From Streptococcus cristatus AS 1.3089 (GTDB lineage: Bacteria; Bacillota; Bacilli; Lactobacillales; Streptococcaceae), in assembly GCF_000385925.1 (NCBI RefSeq), contig NC_021175.1, positions 813,501-877,500 of the forward strand: a DNA stretch of 64,000 bases, given 5' to 3'. Positions within the stretch are counted from its first letter, which is position 1. Each line of letters opens with the position of its first letter. The notes under the pieces are model-generated. The model made no database searches, was not told the DNA's origin, and saw only the letters and a program-made list of their open reading frames with translations. This document shows, piece by piece, positions 43,201-53,541 of this stretch. The position numbers and the translations under genes were made by a program.

Positions 43201-45744
43201 ATGCAAGCAGTTGCACATTTTATTGATACTTTTGTTCCTGAACACTACGATCTCTTTTTGGATTTGAATCGTGCGAATAAGACTTTCTCAGGAAAAGTCA
43301 CCATTACTGGTGAAGCTAAAGCTGAGAAAATTTCCTTACACCAAAAGGATTTGACGATTGAGGTCGTGGAAGTAGATGGAAAAGCTCGTCCCTTCACTCT
43401 TGATAATGACAATGAAGCTCTTTATGTTGAGTTGGAAACAGCAGGCCCTGTGGAAGTAACCTTGACCTATACAGGTAAGATTACGGACAATATGACAGGG
43501 ATCTACCCTTCATACTACACAGTTGATGGGGTGAAAAAAGAAATCATTTCTACCCAGTTTGAAAGCCACTTTGCTCGTGAAGCTTTTCCAAGCGTAGATG
43601 AGCCAGAAGCTAAGGCGACTTTTGATTTGGCTTTGAAATTTGACCAAGCAGAGGGCGAACTTGCCTTGTCTAATATGCCTGAAATCGACGTTGAAAACCG
43701 GAAAGCGACAGGCATTTGGAAGTTTGAAAGAACCCCTCGCATGTCTTCCTATCTCTTGGCCTTTGCTGCGGGTGATATGCAAGGTATTACTGCTAAAACT
43801 AAAAATGGCACTTTGGTCGGTGTCTATGCGACCAAGGCGCACCCAGCCAGCAATTTGGAGTTTGCTTTGGACATTGCAGTTCGCTCAATTGAATTTTACG
43901 AAGAATATTACGGTGTCAAATATCCGATTCCTCAGTCGCTGCACGTCGCCCTGCCAGACTTTTCATCTGGTGCTATGGAAAACTGGGGCCTTGTGACTTA
44001 TCGCGAAATTTACCTCTTGGTAGATGAAAATTCTACGGTATCCAGCCGTCAAGATGTGGCACTTGTTATCGCTCATGAGTTGGCTCACCAATGGTTTGGT
44101 AACTTGGTCACTATGAAGTGGTGGGATGACCTTTGGCTCAATGAAAGCTTTGCTAATATGATGGAATATGTCTGTGTCAATGCGATTGAGCCAAGCTGGA
44201 ATATCTTTGAGAATTTCCAAACCACAGGTGTTCCTCTGGCTCTCAAACGAGATGCGACAGACGGAGTTCAGTCTGTCCATGTGGAAGTGAAGCACCCTGA
44301 CGAAATCAATACTTTGTTTGATCCCGCTATCGTTTATGCCAAGGGAAGCCGCCTCATGCACATGCTTCGTCGTTGGTTGGGAGATGAGGCCTTTGCAAAA
44401 GGTTTGAATGCTTACTTTGCTAAACACCAGTATGGAAATACTATCGGTCGTGACCTTTGGAATGCCTTGGGAGCTGCTTCTGGTCGTGATGTAGCAGCCT
44501 TTATGGATTCTTGGCTGGAACAGCCAGGCTACCCTGTTTTGACAGCTACAGTAGAAAACGATACGCTCAAACTCTCTCAAAAACAATTCTTTATCGGAGA
44601 GCACGAAGATAAGAAACGCACTTGGGTCTTACCTTTAAATAGCAACTGGAAAGGTTTGCCAGATACGCTGGAAACAGAAACGCTGGAAATTCCAAATTAT
44701 TCTGCCTTGGCTGCTCAAAACCAAGGTGCCTTGCGCTTCAATACGGAAAATACGGCCCACTATATTACGGACTATCAAGGTGTCTTGCTTGAGCAGATTT
44801 TAGATACCATTACAGACTTGGATAGCACCAGCAAGCTTCAAGTGGTGCAAGAGCGCCGTCTCTTGGCTGAAGCAGGCAGTATTTCATTTGCTGATTTGGT
44901 TCCTGTAATTGAAAAACTGACAGAAGAAACCTCCTATTTGGTTGTTTCAGGAGTTAAAGCCGTTCTGAATGGCCTCAAGCTCTTTGTGGACGAAGGAAGC
45001 GAGTGCGAGAAAGCATATAACGAATTGGTTGTTAAACTAATCAAATTCAACTTTGATCGTCTAGGCTTTGAAGCAAAAGAAGGGGAAAGTGATGAAGATG
45101 AGCTGGTTCGTCAGATCGTTGTAGGAGGTCTGATTGCAGCTGATGACCAAACAGCAAGTCAAGAAGCAAGCCGTATTTTTGCTGCTCATAAAGAGGACTT
45201 AGAGAAATTGCCTGCGGCTATTCGCTTGCACATTCTCATCAACCAAATCAAGCATGATGAGAGCAAAGAATTGGCTGACCAATACTTGAATGATTATGTT
45301 TCGACAGTCGACGGTAGCTTCAAACGCCAATTGGCATCTGCTTTGGCTTACACTAAGGACGCAGAAACTCTTGCTCGTATCTTGGAATCCCTGAAAAACA
45401 AAGATATCGTGAAACCACAAGATTTGGCAATGAGTTGGTATTTCCCTCTCTTGATTCACCAATTTACTCAAGCTACTGCTTGGACTTGGGCGCGTGAGAA
45501 TTGGGATTGGATTAAGGCGGCTTTGGGTGGCGACATGAGCTTTGATAAATTCGTCATTTATCCAGCTAATGCCTTCAAGACAGCAGAAAGGCTAGCGGAA
45601 TACAAGGCCTTCTTTGAGCCGCAGCTTGACGATATGGCTATCAGCCGTAATATCAGCATGGGAATTAAGGAAATCGCAGCGCGTGTTGACTTGATTGCTC
45701 GTGAAAAAGCAGCGGTTGAGAAAGCTATCAAGGCTTCAGTCTAG
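43201..45744 (+). CDS. pepN: Aminopeptidase N (lysyl aminopeptidase)
   Basis: An 847-residue M1 zinc aminopeptidase. Zinc motif HELAHQWFGNLVT with the distant Glu in LNESFAN, and the GAMEN exopeptidase motif (SSGAMENWGL). The ATG at 43201 has GAGGAG 7 bases upstream; the upstream in-frame ATG overlaps that site. It precedes ciaRH, as in other streptococci. Confidence 0.97.
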   Translation: MQAVAHFIDTFVPEHYDLFLDLNRANKTFSGKVTITGEAKAEKISLHQKDLTIEVVEVDGKARPFTLDNDNEALYVELETAGPVEVTLTYTGKITDNMTGIYPSYYTVDGVKKEIISTQFESHFAREAFPSVDEPEAKATFDLALKFDQAEGELALSNMPEIDVENRKATGIWKFERTPRMSSYLLAFAAGDMQGITAKTKNGTLVGVYATKAHPASNLEFALDIAVRSIEFYEEYYGVKYPIPQSLHVALPDFSSGAMENWGLVTYREIYLLVDENSTVSSRQDVALVIAHELAHQWFGNLVTMKWWDDLWLNESFANMMEYVCVNAIEPSWNIFENFQTTGVPLALKRDATDGVQSVHVEVKHPDEINTLFDPAIVYAKGSRLMHMLRRWLGDEAFAKGLNAYFAKHQYGNTIGRDLWNALGAASGRDVAAFMDSWLEQPGYPVLTATVENDTLKLSQKQFFIGEHEDKKRTWVLPLNSNWKGLPDTLETETLEIPNYSALAAQNQGALRFNTENTAHYITDYQGVLLEQILDTITDLDSTSKLQVVQERRLLAEAGSISFADLVPVIEKLTEETSYLVVSGVKAVLNGLKLFVDEGSECEKAYNELVVKLIKFNFDRLGFEAKEGESDEDELVRQIVVGGLIAADDQTASQEASRIFAAHKEDLEKLPAAIRLHILINQIKHDESKELADQYLNDYVSTVDGSFKRQLASALAYTKDAETLARILESLKNKDIVKPQDLAMSWYFPLLIHQFTQATAWTWARENWDWIKAALGGDMSFDKFVIYPANAFKTAERLAEYKAFFEPQLDDMAISRNISMGIKEIAARVDLIAREKAAVEKAIKASV

Positions 45745-45756
45745 ATAAATGAAAGA

Positions 45757-45935
45757 GAGTGGTACAGAAATCGGTAATTCGTTAGAATTCGATTTCGTCG
45801 TCCCACCTCCGCACAGTTTAGTAGGGCTGTAAAAGCTGATGAAATCAGCCTAGTAGAGTCCACTCAACCACTGTGTATTGCTCGACAATTCAAAGACAAT
45901 TGAGAGGCTAGGACTTTTGTCCCAGCCTCTTTTTG
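45757..45935 (+). repeat. Three-hairpin intergenic repeat, copy 5
   Basis: Lies after pepN and ends GCCTCTTTTT, so it may terminate pepN. Hairpin I has a base change (GTGGTAC against GTCCCAC) that breaks one pair, and the first arm of hairpin II has GTTTAGT instead of GTTGAGT. Confidence 0.9.
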
Positions 45936-45964
45936 TTGTTTAGAATCCCATAATTTCAGTCTTC

Positions 45965-46008
45965 TTTAAGAAAAAATTCAGTCCCGTTTAAGCAAGCCTC
46001 TCTATAAT
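45965..46008 (+). promoter_or_regulatory. CiaR-regulated promoter with three 11-bp-spaced half sites
   Basis: TTTAAG (45965-45970), ATTCAG (45976-45981, degenerate) and TTTAAG (45987-45992) are spaced by 11, followed 10 bases later by TATAAT (46003-46008). The known CiaR box is TTTAAG-N5-TTTAAG about 10 bases before the -10. It would drive the low-complexity protein and ciaRH, giving autoregulation. Confidence 0.75.
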
Positions 46009-46114
46009 AATCCTAGCATGTGAAAGGATATGAGCTTGTGTACTCAAGATTTATATTACTTCATCATGTTAAAATCCATGAAAATATAAAATGTAGAAAG
46101 AGGAAAAACTTAAA

Positions 46115-46132
46115 ATGGATATGGAAAAATGA
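46115..46132 (+). CDS. Five-codon upstream reading frame (MDMEK)
   Basis: ATGGATATGGAAAAATGA has the only good ribosome binding site here (GAGGA, 46100-46104) and its stop overlaps the ATG of the next gene. It may deliver ribosomes to that gene by coupling, since that gene lacks its own site. Confidence 0.4.
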   Translation: MDMEK

Positions 46133-46551
46133 TTGTAGTTAAAAAGAGTACTAAATGGTGGATGACAGCAGTGGCTAGTGCATCCTTAGCCGTCGGAGCG
46201 ATTGGTGGCTATGGAATTGGTGCCTTGACACAGAAAAGCCCGCAGCAGAGTTCAGTACAGGCTACTATGCCTCAGCAAAACAAGCAAGATGGCAGGATGC
46301 CAGGTCAAGGCGGACAACCTCCTCAAGGTCAGGGACAGGGAAATGAAAATGGTATGCCACCACAGATGGGGGAACAAAACGGTCAAGATGGTCAAGTCGG
46401 TCCGGGAGGTGGAGGTCAGCCACCACAAGGAAATGGTCAGCCAAGAGGACCACAAGAAGGAAATCAATCAAAAAAGAAGCCATCAAACGCTGACGGCACA
46501 ACAAAAGATGATAAGAACAGCGAAAATAACTCGAAAACAACAAATTCTTAA
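46129..46551 (+). CDS. Secreted or membrane-anchored Gly/Pro/Gln-rich low-complexity protein
   Basis: A 140-residue protein with an N-terminal hydrophobic segment (WWMTAVASASLAVGAIGGYG) and then a disordered stretch rich in Gln, Gly, Pro, Asn and Lys (residues about 40-140). No LPXTG or known domain. It sits between a CiaR-type promoter and ciaR, so it is likely part of the Cia regulon. It may be a cell-envelope protein; function unknown. Confidence 0.65.
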   Translation: MIVVKKSTKWWMTAVASASLAVGAIGGYGIGALTQKSPQQSSVQATMPQQNKQDGRMPGQGGQPPQGQGQGNENGMPPQMGEQNGQDGQVGPGGGGQPPQGNGQPRGPQEGNQSKKKPSNADGTTKDDKNSENNSKTTNS

Positions 46552-46569
46552 AGCATTTTCGACAAGTCA

Positions 46570-46578
46570 TGATATAAT
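46570..46578 (+). promoter_or_regulatory. Extended -10 promoter before ciaR
   Basis: TGATATAAT fits TGnTATAAT; no clear -35. It lies 94 bases before the ciaR ATG and may give basal ciaRH expression apart from the CiaR-box promoter upstream. Confidence 0.6.
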
Positions 46579-46671
46579 AGAAAAAGATAAGTGAAGATGG
46601 AATGAGAAGTGTTTGCCATGTCTCTATTTAAACCACACAGCATAAGCTTTTTCTAGAAAGGGAGGAACAGG

Positions 46672-47346
46672 ATGATTAAGATTCTATTAGTGGAGGATGA
46701 CCTCGGTCTGTCAAACTCAGTATTTGATTTTTTAGATGATTTTGCAGATGTTATGCAGGTCTTTGATGGCGAAGAAGGACTATACGAGGCAGAAAGTGGC
46801 GTTTATGACCTGATTTTGCTGGACTTGATGTTGCCTGAAAAGGACGGCTTCCAAGTGCTTAAAGAATTGCGTGAAAAAGGGGTCACCACTCCTGTCCTCA
46901 TCATGACTGCCAAGGAAAGTATCGATGATAAAGGCCATGGTTTTGAACTCGGTGCTGACGATTACCTGACTAAGCCTTTTTATCTGGAAGAGCTTAAAAT
47001 GCGGATTCAGGCCTTGCTCAAACGCTCTGGTAAGTTTAATGAAAATACCCTGTCCTATGGCGATGTGGCGGTCAATCTTTCGACCAATTCGACCTTGGTA
47101 GACGGAAAAGAAGTGGAACTGCTGGGCAAAGAGTTTGATCTGTTGGTCTACTTCCTTCAGAATCAAAATGTCATTTTGCCCAAGACTCAGATCTTCGATC
47201 GTTTGTGGGGCTTTGACAGCGATACGACGATTTCTGTGGTGGAAGTCTATGTATCTAAGATTCGGAAAAAATTGAAAGGAACGGCTTTTGCGAATAATCT
47301 TCAAACCCTTCGCAGTGTCGGTTACATTTTAAAGAATGCTGAATAA
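46672..47346 (+). CDS. ciaR: Response regulator CiaR
   Basis: A 224-residue OmpR/PhoB-type regulator controlling competence, envelope stress and beta-lactam tolerance in streptococci. Receiver phosphate acceptor Asp51 ([14 protein letters not shown]), followed by a winged helix ([16 protein letters not shown]). GGGAGG ribosome binding site. It overlaps ciaH by 11 bases. Confidence 0.97.
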   Translation: MIKILLVEDDLGLSNSVFDFLDDFADVMQVFDGEEGLYEAESGVYDLILLDLMLPEKDGFQVLKELREKGVTTPVLIMTAKESIDDKGHGFELGADDYLTKPFYLEELKMRIQALLKRSGKFNENTLSYGDVAVNLSTNSTLVDGKEVELLGKEFDLLVYFLQNQNVILPKTQIFDRLWGFDSDTTISVVEVYVSKIRKKLKGTAFANNLQTLRSVGYILKNAE

Positions 47347-48700
47347 ACTCAAAAAAGCCTTATATGCGGATGATTTTTCTTATTTCATTCGCTATTTTGG
47401 TGTATTCACCCTGATTTTCTCGGCCATGACGCTCATTATTATCCAAGTCATGCGCTCCAGCCTTTACACGACCGTTGATGATAATCTCAAAAGTCTCAGT
47501 CAAAATCCCGCCTGGGTAGCCAATCTAGCCTATCGGACGACGGGGCGGCAATACCAAGAGCCAGAGAATAAGGATTCAGAGCATGAGCCGGCTCCCGATA
47601 TCAAGATTGAGGAGCCGGGTAGGGTCAATGTCAGTGCCAATACTTCAGCCATTCTTTTGAATGATGATTATCAGAATGTATCAGCCAAGAATGGATTTTT
47701 AAACTTTGATGCGATTAAATTTAATAAACGATTTCTTAATCAAATCAAGCAAATACAACTAACTAATAGCTATGGACAGGTCGAGAGTTATCGGGCTTAT
47801 ATGTTTGACATTGATCCAGATGATGAAATTGAAAATGTCAAATACGCGGTTGTTATGACCAGTATCAGCCAGCTGGAGCAGACTAGCGAAAAGCATGAAA
47901 AGCTAATTGCGATTGTCATGATTAGCTTCTGGGGTATTTCCTTGATTGCCAGTATCTATCTGGCGCGGATGAGTGTCAAGCCTCTCTTGGACAGCATGCA
48001 AAAGCAGAAGTCCTTTGTTGAAAATGCTAGCCACGAATTGCGGACGCCTCTAGCTGTGCTGCAAAATCGACTGGAATCTCTTTTCCGTAAGCCCGAGGCT
48101 ACGATTATGGAGTCTAGTGAGAGTATCGCGTCCAGTTTAGAGGAAGTGCGAAATATGCGTCTACTCACGACCAACTTACTCAATCTAGCAAGGCGAGATG
48201 ACGGCATAAAGCCAGAATACGGTGAAGTCACGCCAGACTTCTTCACGACAGCTTTTTCTAACTATGCTATTATCGCGGAGGAGAGCGATAAGGTCTTTGA
48301 TTTCAAAAATCTGGTTTCTAAATCAATCACGACAGATAAGGTCTTACTCAAGCAGGTCATGACCATCCTTTTTGATAATGCCATCAAATACACGGAAGAA
48401 GATGGAGAAATCTATTTCGTGGCCTCCGCCAATGATCGGAGCTTAACCTTGCGGATCTCTGACAATGGCCCAGGGATTGCGGGCGACGACAAGAAAAAAG
48501 TCTTCGATCGTTTTTATCGGGTGGACAAGGCTCGGACTCGGCAAAAGGGTGGTTTTGGACTGGGCCTATCCTTGGCGAAACAAATAGTAGACGCCCTGAG
48601 AGGGACCATCTCGGTCAAAGACAACAAGCCACGTGGAACTATCTTTGAAATCAAACTACCCCTTAAGTCAGATATTAGAAAACGAATCAGTAAAAGTTGA
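47336..48700 (+). CDS. ciaH: Sensor histidine kinase CiaH
   Basis: A 454-residue membrane kinase. TM1 (residues about 17-40) and TM2 (about 196-212) frame an extracytoplasmic sensor domain. H-box [21 protein letters not shown]-box [11 protein letters not shown]-boxes SDNGPGIAG and [10 protein letters not shown]. Overlaps ciaR. Confidence 0.97.
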   Translation: MLNKLKKALYADDFSYFIRYFGVFTLIFSAMTLIIIQVMRSSLYTTVDDNLKSLSQNPAWVANLAYRTTGRQYQEPENKDSEHEPAPDIKIEEPGRVNVSANTSAILLNDDYQNVSAKNGFLNFDAIKFNKRFLNQIKQIQLTNSYGQVESYRAYMFDIDPDDEIENVKYAVVMTSISQLEQTSEKHEKLIAIVMISFWGISLIASIYLARMSVKPLLDSMQKQKSFVENASHELRTPLAVLQNRLESLFRKPEATIMESSESIASSLEEVRNMRLLTTNLLNLARRDDGIKPEYGEVTPDFFTTAFSNYAIIAEESDKVFDFKNLVSKSITTDKVLLKQVMTILFDNAIKYTEEDGEIYFVASANDRSLTLRISDNGPGIAGDDKKKVFDRFYRVDKARTRQKGGFGLGLSLAKQIVDALRGTISVKDNKPRGTIFEIKLPLKSDIRKRISKS

Positions 48701-48774
48701 AAAACTTTTCATATTATTTCAAATTTGACTGCTTTTGCGGTATAATAAAAGAAAGAAATGAGAGAGGTACAACT

Positions 48775-49161
48775 ATGACATCAAAAATGTTGCATACTTG
48801 TTTACGAGTGGAAAATTTAGAGGCTTCGATTGACTTTTATGAAGAAGCGTTTGGCTTTAAAGAACTGCGCCGCAAGGACTTTCCAGAGCACGCTTTTACC
48901 ATTGTTTATCTTGGTTTGGATGGCGATGATTATGAGCTCGAACTGACCTATAATTATGACCACGGACCTTATGTGATCGGTGATGGGTTTGCTCATATTG
49001 CTCTCAGCACTCCTGATTTGGAAGGCTTGCACGCTGAACATGCTGCTAAGGGCTACGAAGTGACGGAACCAAAAGGTCTGCCAGGCAATCCGCCAAATTA
49101 TTATTTCGTTAAAGACCCTGATGGCTACAAGGTTGAAGTGATTCGAGAAAAAAGTCTTTAA
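48775..49161 (+). CDS. gloA: Lactoylglutathione lyase/glyoxalase-like protein
   Basis: A 128-residue VOC-superfamily protein. MLHTCLRVENLEASIDFYEE at the start and the metal-ligand pattern FAHIALSTPDLEG and DPDGYKVEVIRE. Ribosome binding site AGAGAGGT. The ATG at 48775 is chosen over 48697, which lies in ciaH. In organisms without glutathione it may act on another thiol adduct; annotation by family. Confidence 0.9.
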   Translation: MTSKMLHTCLRVENLEASIDFYEEAFGFKELRRKDFPEHAFTIVYLGLDGDDYELELTYNYDHGPYVIGDGFAHIALSTPDLEGLHAEHAAKGYEVTEPKGLPGNPPNYYFVKDPDGYKVEVIREKSL

Positions 49162-49249
49162 AAAAAATTAAACTTGTATTTTAGCACTTGTAAGATACAA
49201 GTTTTTTAACATTAGAATCATTTTAGGACAATAGCTTAGGGGATAATAG

Positions 49250-50647
49250 ATGGAAAGACAACATAGAAGGAAGCGTAGACGGAAATATAGACTGATTCTC
49301 AGTCTTCTGAACCTGCTTCTTTTAGGACTTCTTATTTTTGGTGGATTGCGAATCCATGAAATGTTTCAGGAAAGGGAATTCCAGCAAAAGGTTGCAGAAG
49401 TGATTGCCAAGGAAGAGCAAGAGCATGCTGACAATGCTGAAAAGCAGGCTGGTAGGATTGGCAGCCATTATGTGGCAGCTTTTTATCCTCTTATGAATGG
49501 GCAGCCGCTTCAAAGTGTCAAAGATAAAATGATGCAGGATAGCCAGAGCATTTCAGATGACAAAAAGCAAAAGGAAAACTTGACTGCTTTGACCTTTTAC
49601 TACACGGAAGAAAAGTCTACTAGTTTGGCCAATACTAAGGAAGTGGTCATCCAGCGAAAAGATTACAGTATCTCGAAAAGAGACATCAAGTCTGAGGAGG
49701 CAAGAGAAGTAGCCTCGACGTATATTAATCCAGAAGGTGCAGCGGTCACTTTGGACAAGCTGTTTCAAAATCCAGAAGCTGCCAAGGAGATTTTCCTGAA
49801 GGAGTTGACCAGTCAGCTAACCTTTAGGCAGGTGGAGGAAAGTCAGCAAACAGCAGCCTTGAATGCCCTCCGAGAAATAGAGTTGAGCCAGTGGGGCTTT
49901 CACTATGAGGATAGTTTATTTTCCATTCGTCTACCTAAAGAAATCAACGGTGTGTCGAGCGTGACAGTGCCTCTGTCTAGTTTTTATGACCTAATTCGTC
50001 CGGAATATTTTCAGGGAGCTGATTTGGAGGCTTACCAGCAGTATGAAACCAAGCGGCATGAGAAAATGGTTGCCCTGACCTTTGACGACGGTCCCGACAG
50101 TAAGACGACCCCTCAGGCTTTGGAAATTCTGAAACGCTACAATGCCAAAGCAACCTTCTTTATGGTGGGACAAAATGTTGCTGCCAATCCAGAACTGGCT
50201 AAACGTGTCCTTGATGAAGGCCATCAGCTTGGTATCCATACATGGAGCCATCCAGATTTGACCAAGCTGCCTCTAAATCAAGCCAAAAAAGAAATACTAG
50301 ATACTCAGGAAGCCATTTATAAGGCGACTGGTATTCGGCCTATGATTACAAGACCGCCTTACGGAGCCATCAACTCTACAGTTCAAAATGCTGTCGATCA
50401 GTCCTTTATCATGTGGAGCGTGGACAGTCTCGATTGGAAAACACGCAATACAAAGGCTATTATGCAGGAGATCGTGAAAACCCAGCCAGGATCCATTATT
50501 CTCATGCACGATATCCATCAGACGACCATCGATGCTCTGCCAAGCGTTCTTGATTATCTGAAGAATAACGGATATACTTTGGTGACAGTTGATGAACTGC
50601 TGGAAAATCAGCTCCAGCCACATCAGATTTACTATAGCAGAAATTAA
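49250..50647 (+). CDS. pgdA: Peptidoglycan N-acetylglucosamine deacetylase
   Basis: A 465-residue enzyme with an N-terminal membrane anchor (RLILSLLNLLLLGLLIFGG region) and a C-terminal NodB domain: ALTFDDGPDSKTTP (Asp-Asp), HTWSHPDLT (metal His pair), RPPYGAIN and ILMHDIH. It deacetylates GlcNAc in the cell wall and gives lysozyme resistance in related species. Confidence 0.95.
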   Translation: MERQHRRKRRRKYRLILSLLNLLLLGLLIFGGLRIHEMFQEREFQQKVAEVIAKEEQEHADNAEKQAGRIGSHYVAAFYPLMNGQPLQSVKDKMMQDSQSISDDKKQKENLTALTFYYTEEKSTSLANTKEVVIQRKDYSISKRDIKSEEAREVASTYINPEGAAVTLDKLFQNPEAAKEIFLKELTSQLTFRQVEESQQTAALNALREIELSQWGFHYEDSLFSIRLPKEINGVSSVTVPLSSFYDLIRPEYFQGADLEAYQQYETKRHEKMVALTFDDGPDSKTTPQALEILKRYNAKATFFMVGQNVAANPELAKRVLDEGHQLGIHTWSHPDLTKLPLNQAKKEILDTQEAIYKATGIRPMITRPPYGAINSTVQNAVDQSFIMWSVDSLDWKTRNTKAIMQEIVKTQPGSIILMHDIHQTTIDALPSVLDYLKNNGYTLVTVDELLENQLQPHQIYYSRN

Positions 50648-50648
50648 G

Positions 50649-50685
50649 AAAAGCATTGGAAATCTTGCATTTCCAATGCTTTTTG
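50649..50685 (+). terminator. Bidirectional terminator between pgdA and the helicase gene
   Basis: AGCATTGGAAAT and ATTTCCAATGCT form a perfect 12-bp stem with CTTGC loop; an A-run precedes it and a T-run follows, so it can serve both convergent genes. Confidence 0.9.
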
Positions 50686-50728
50686 CTTTCTATCATCAGA
50701 TAAAACTATCGTTTACTGTGATTTTCAC

Positions 50729-51817
50729 TCAAGGCTGAACATATAGTTCTTGTTTTTTCAAGACGATTTCGCGGACAGAGGCATATTTTTTGAGAGCTTT
50801 TAGTTCTTCTGGGTGGCTGATGAAGGTGATGACATAGCCTTCCTTGCCCATGCGACCTGTTCGGCCAGAACGGTGGATGTAGGTTTCCAGATCGCGCGGC
50901 ACTTCGTAATTGACTACGCATTCTAGAGAATCAATATCAATGCCACGGGCAACTAAGTCCGTCGCCAGCAAGAGCGTGATATCGTAATTTTTAAATTTTT
51001 CAAGAATAACCTTGCGGAATTTTACATTGACATCGCTGGCTAGGGAGACTGCACTAGCTCCTCGGTACTGAAGCTTTTCTTCGGCGCTGCCCAAATCTGA
51101 CAGGCTATTGAAAAAAACTAGCCCATGAAATTCTTCTACATTGGATAGCTTGCGCAAGAGTTCGACCTTGTCACGTTTTTCCACCTGTATATAGAAGTGC
51201 TGGATATTGTCCAAAGTCTGGTCGTCAATGCTGATGCGTAGAGTATTTTCGGCGATCTTCTCTTGATCGAACTTAGCAGTAGCACTCATATAAATCAGCT
51301 GGTGGTCACGTGGCGCATAATGCAGAATTTTATCAACAAACGCATACTGGGAATCACTGAGAAGCTGGTCAAATTCGTCAAGGATAATAGTGTCGACATT
51401 CATCATCTTGATTTTCTTGAGCTTAATGAGCTCGAAAATCCGACCAGGTGTGCCAATCAGTATCTCAGGACTTTTCTTGAGTCGTTCAATCTGTCTCTTC
51501 TGGCTATTACCGGAGAGGAGGAGTTGACTGCTCAAGCCTAAGGGCTCTGCCCAAGACTTACAAACATCAAAAATCTGTCCCGCTAGTTCTGTATTTGGAG
51601 CTAAAATCAAAAGCTGCTGCGCTTTTTTAGGCTTCAATTTCAATAAGCTAGGAAAGAGATAAGCTAATGTCTTACCCGTACCAGTCGGACTGATGCCTAG
51701 CACCGTCTGTCCTTGAGAAATGGGCTCGAATATTTTTTCTTGGATAGCAGTCAGTTCAGCAAAACCGAGCTGATCCAGCTGGTCCTGCCAAACTGTTGGA
51801 AATGTTTCTTTAATCAT
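50729..51817 (-). CDS. DEAD-box RNA helicase
   Basis: A 362-residue helicase. Q-motif region FAELTAIQ, motif I SPTGTGKT, motif II DEFD (a variant of DEAD), motif III SAT, and motif VI HRSGRTGRMG. Streptococci carry more than one such gene; the DEFD variant and the short length mark a compact member. The ATG at 51817 overlaps the end of the oxidoreductase gene by 8 bases; a start at 51844 is less likely. Role in RNA folding or decay is inferred from the family. Confidence 0.93.
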   Translation of the reverse strand: MIKETFPTVWQDQLDQLGFAELTAIQEKIFEPISQGQTVLGISPTGTGKTLAYLFPSLLKLKPKKAQQLLILAPNTELAGQIFDVCKSWAEPLGLSSQLLLSGNSQKRQIERLKKSPEILIGTPGRIFELIKLKKIKMMNVDTIILDEFDQLLSDSQYAFVDKILHYAPRDHQLIYMSATAKFDQEKIAENTLRISIDDQTLDNIQHFYIQVEKRDKVELLRKLSNVEEFHGLVFFNSLSDLGSAEEKLQYRGASAVSLASDVNVKFRKVILEKFKNYDITLLLATDLVARGIDIDSLECVVNYEVPRDLETYIHRSGRTGRMGKEGYVITFISHPEELKALKKYASVREIVLKKQELYVQP

Positions 51818-52789
51818 GGTCAACCTCAAATCTAATGCCAGCATCTTTTCTCATGGCAAACATGCACTCATGCACAGTAGCAGCAGCCTGCAGATAGTCG
51901 CTATAAAGTTCTTCTTGGCCGCCTTTAAGGACACGAGCAAAAGCCTGGGCTTCTTCAAGCATTTGGTGGTCTGCTTGGCGGATAGCTAGACTTTCCGTCT
52001 CTCCATTGAGCTTTTGGAAACTGGCAGAGCGGATAAACTCAATACCGTCTAAGGTCAGAGTGCCTTGGTCCGTATAGATTTCAGCTGGTAGCTGGCTATG
52101 AATATTTTTTCCAGCTTGGATACGAACCTGAAAATCAGGATAAATCAGACTGCCTGAACCGTTGAGATCAACGCTATTTGGCAGTTGTTGAGCTGTATAG
52201 CAAACGCTTTGTGGAGCACCAAACAGCCGGACAGCTGCATAAAGCGTGTAGACACCCAGATCCATCAGAGCACCGCCTGAGAATTTAGCAGAAAAACATT
52301 GGGTTCCTGTCCACTCAGTAGAGCTCCCATCTTGGAGGAGTATTTGGCATAAGTAAAATTAGCTCCCCAGATTTTCTTGTCCTTTAGAAAGTTCTGAATG
52401 ACTGTAAAAGCTGCTTCGTGGTAGTTTCTAGCTGCTTCAAAAATGTAAACTTGATGTTCAGCTGCCAGCTTGACTAATTCTTGCCATTCTTCAGGCCTTG
52501 ATACAGCTGGCTTTTCAACGATGACATGTTTTCGAGCCAAAATGGCTATCTTGGCATGGTTGAAGTGGAGGCTATTAGGACTGGCAATGTAAACCACATC
52601 TAGGTCGGCAGATAAGAATTCAATCATATCGGTGTAGAGTGCGATGTTTTGATAAGTTTGCGCAAAACGCTCCGCAGAACTCAGGGTGCGCGAGTAAACA
52701 GCTGTTAACTGATACTCACCACTCAGTTGGGCTGCCTTGATAAACTCATGGGAAATGGATCCCGTACCGATGATACCGAGTCGTAACAT
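51810..52789 (-). pseudogene. Gfo/Idh/MocA oxidoreductase, single-base frameshift
   Basis: Two open frames together make one protein. The N-terminal part (MLRLGIIGTGSISHEFIKAA, VVEKPAVSRPEEW; residues 1-165) runs from 52789 to 52265 and ends in an off-frame tail after EPNVF. The C-terminal part (MDLGVYTLYAAVRLFG to the end) lies in another frame, 52265 to 51810. Reading AATGTTTTTCTGC (minus strand) with one more T gives NVFSAKFSGGALMDLGVY, so one T is missing from a homopolymer of six. As written the product is truncated. It may be a real mutation or a base-calling error. Confidence 0.85.
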
Positions 52790-52893
52790 ACTTTCTCCTT
52801 TAAAATGATTTTCCTGAATTTTTCTTGATTCACCCTTTCATTATATCATGAATTAAGGTAAAATAGATAAGATAACAAGTAATGGAGAAAACA

Positions 52894-53529
52894 ATGCAAA
52901 ACAGACCTATTATTATCGGTGTTACAGGTGGATCTGGTGGGGGAAAAACCAGTGTATCTCGGGCTATTTTAGATCATTTTCCTAATGAAAAGATTTCCAT
53001 GATTGAGCATGATTCATACTACAAGGATCAGTCTCATTTGACCTTTGAGGAGCGGGTTAAGACCAACTATGATCATCCTTTTGCTTTTGATACAGACCTC
53101 ATGATTGAGCAGATCAAGGAGCTTTTGGCTGGCCGTCCAGTGGACATCCCGACCTATGATTATACGGAGCACACGCGCAGCAATAAAACCTATCGTCAGG
53201 AACCGCAGGATGTCTTCATTGTAGAGGGAATTTTGGTCTTGGAAGATCAACGCCTCCGCGATTTGATGGACATCAAGATTTTCGTCGATACTGATGATGA
53301 TGTGCGGATTATTCGTCGGATTAAGCGGGACATGGAAGAGCGCGGACGTAGTTTGGATAGTGTCATTGAGCAGTATCTGGGTGTCGTCAAGCCTATGTAC
53401 CATCAGTTTATCGAGCCAACCAAGCGCTATGCGGATGTCATTATTCCAGAGGGCGCTTCTAATAAAGTGGCGATTGATTTGATTACCACCAAGATTGAAA
53501 AGATTTTGGAGGAAGCTAGAGAAGGATAG
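52894..53529 (+). CDS. udk: Uridine kinase
   Basis: A 211-residue P-loop kinase: [15 protein letters not shown] (Walker A), [11 protein letters not shown] and [14 protein letters not shown] segments ([13 protein letters not shown]). It phosphorylates uridine and cytidine in salvage. The ATG at 52894 has GGAG 7 bases upstream; the ATG at 52882 is in frame but precedes that site. Confidence 0.96.
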   Translation: MQNRPIIIGVTGGSGGGKTSVSRAILDHFPNEKISMIEHDSYYKDQSHLTFEERVKTNYDHPFAFDTDLMIEQIKELLAGRPVDIPTYDYTEHTRSNKTYRQEPQDVFIVEGILVLEDQRLRDLMDIKIFVDTDDDVRIIRRIKRDMEERGRSLDSVIEQYLGVVKPMYHQFIEPTKRYADVIIPEGASNKVAIDLITTKIEKILEEAREG

Positions 53530-53541
53530 AAAGGAAGTCTG

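Noticed and set aside
43963..44604. 213-residue minus-strand frame inside pepN
   Set aside because: It is antisense to the conserved catalytic part of pepN and has no promoter or ribosome binding site.
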